Assembly: GCA_003952965.2 (NCBI GenBank)
Contig: RXIC02000430.1
Location: 229,501-293,500 of the forward strand
DNA length: 64,000 nucleotides
Source: Morella rubra
Lineage: Eukaryota > Streptophyta > Magnoliopsida > Fagales > Myricaceae
Direction of reading: 5' to 3'
In this document: piece by piece, positions 63,201-64,000 of the stretch
Layout of the letters: every line of letters starts with the position of its first letter
Numbering within the stretch: the stretch's first letter is position 1
Translations under genes and position numbers: made by a program
Notes under the pieces: model-generated
Database searches by the model: none
The model's input: the letters and a program-made list of their open reading frames with translations, nothing else
Told to the model about the DNA's origin: nothing

Positions 63201-64000
63201 TAATTTATCCTAAGATACATCAACATTATCGGCTTCTAAATCCCTCTTGATTAAAATTTGGTTCTTCACTTACTAACTCTTTGATTAAAATTTGGTTCAT
63301 TTTGCCAACAAGATATTTGTTAAGGCCTCCGCTTTCAAATTGCACTAAATTTTCTATTTTCCTTTTTTCTTGAGTTTTTCATATAGAGATACATATTTTC
63401 AACCAAACATTTCAAAGATTAACAAATTGACACAAATGGGGTTCACCGAGTGTTGTAGGGACGTAGCTCGTTAAACATTGACCTATATACATTTAACTAC
63501 TTTCTGGAACATGGTTCCGGATCGGGTTTTGGATTGCATGATGGACTTGGTTTCAATATCAAATCTTAAGATTTGCTTCAAGAAATAATCAAGATTTTCT
63601 ATAGTATTATTTAAAGAGAAATAGACATAACAGATATTTCATTATAAAGTTCTTATTGTTCAAAACTTTTTATAGACAACATCAAATATTATAAACTTTA
63701 TTTATAATGTTCATCTCTTTTTAAATTAAAACAACTGGACAAAAATTGGGAAAGGATGACAGTCTCAACAGAGATAACTTAAAAAAATTCTAATAATGAA
63801 GATTCCCGTTTTTGTCGTACCCGAAAACTAGGCCGCAGACATTGACGTGGAATGCATTTAGAAAATTCACGTCCCCGCTGAGCTACAATGATAAATATAT
63901 AAACTATTTCCTTGAGCCTCTGCTATGATGTTGAACAGATTTCGAAGGTTGAAATTTCAACGAGAATTGTCGCCTCAATTTGTTTCTTTGTTATTGGTCT
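60239..64000. other. A+T-rich region with no recognised gene
   Basis: Apart from the inverted-repeat element at 61.66-62.18 kb I see no supported feature. A G-rich phrase near 60,735-60,770 (GACCCAGAATTTTG...GGGGGCGGATTT) and GGGTCTGTTTGGTAATG at about 62,339 look like fragments or ends of transposable elements, but I cannot find their partners. Confidence 0.35.
61659..62181. mobile_element. MITE-like element with inverted repeats of about 145 bases
   Basis: The left part (AAAGTCATAGTTAGCTCCATA onward) is matched by the complement of the right part (AAATTATAGTTAGCTCTATA onward), including AACTTTTGAAAATCA versus AACTTTTGAAAATTA and a final TTAAATCCGA. The A+T-rich centre has no coding frame. 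Total about 520 bases. Confidence 0.7.

Overview
This is nuclear DNA from a flowering plant, most likely a woody eudicot, though I cannot name the species. Genes have many short exons with GT-AG introns. The protein families are plant-specific (type-B cytokinin response regulator, CYP76-like P450, malectin-type LRR receptor kinase, DREB2). Intergenic DNA is A+T-rich and filled with Copia, Gypsy, hAT and foldback elements.

Layout. (1) 1-22.1 kb is gene-bearing and all three genes lie on the minus strand: a type-B ARR transcription factor (about 1.05-4.6 kb), an ABHD17-like serine hydrolase (10.46-14.24 kb) and a probably plastid-targeted calcineurin-like metallophosphoesterase (17.59-22.07 kb). 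Introns of the last gene hold a near-perfect 122-bp inverted repeat and one copy of a dispersed repeat. (2) 22.1-33.65 kb is repeats: a 1.2-kb foldback element with a G+C-rich loop of unknown origin, an internally deleted Copia element whose primer-binding site is split by a solo LTR of another Copia family, a second copy of the dispersed repeat, and a decayed Copia gag. (3) 33.65-58.1 kb is a giant palindrome with two arms of about 12.2 kb and a 75-bp unique spacer at 45,851-45,925. Each arm carries, from outside in, a Copia solo LTR, a Gypsy LTR fragment, a complete CYP76-like P450 gene, a long-TIR element with a captured DREB2 fragment, and the first five exons of an LRR receptor kinase cut off at the palindrome centre. 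(4) 58.1-64 kb continues the Gypsy LTR, split by a 1.7-kb hAT element with a perfect 8-bp target duplication, followed by a small inverted-repeat element and A+T-rich DNA.

The genes do not form a pathway; the ARR is a cytokinin-signalling transcription factor and the others are unrelated. The most notable feature is the palindrome, which doubles a P450 lacking the usual I-helix threonine and truncates a receptor kinase. The arms are nearly identical but not perfectly so. Each receptor fragment carries a different single-base lesion, and the ARR also lacks one base. Residual consensus errors therefore have to be weighed against real mutations.
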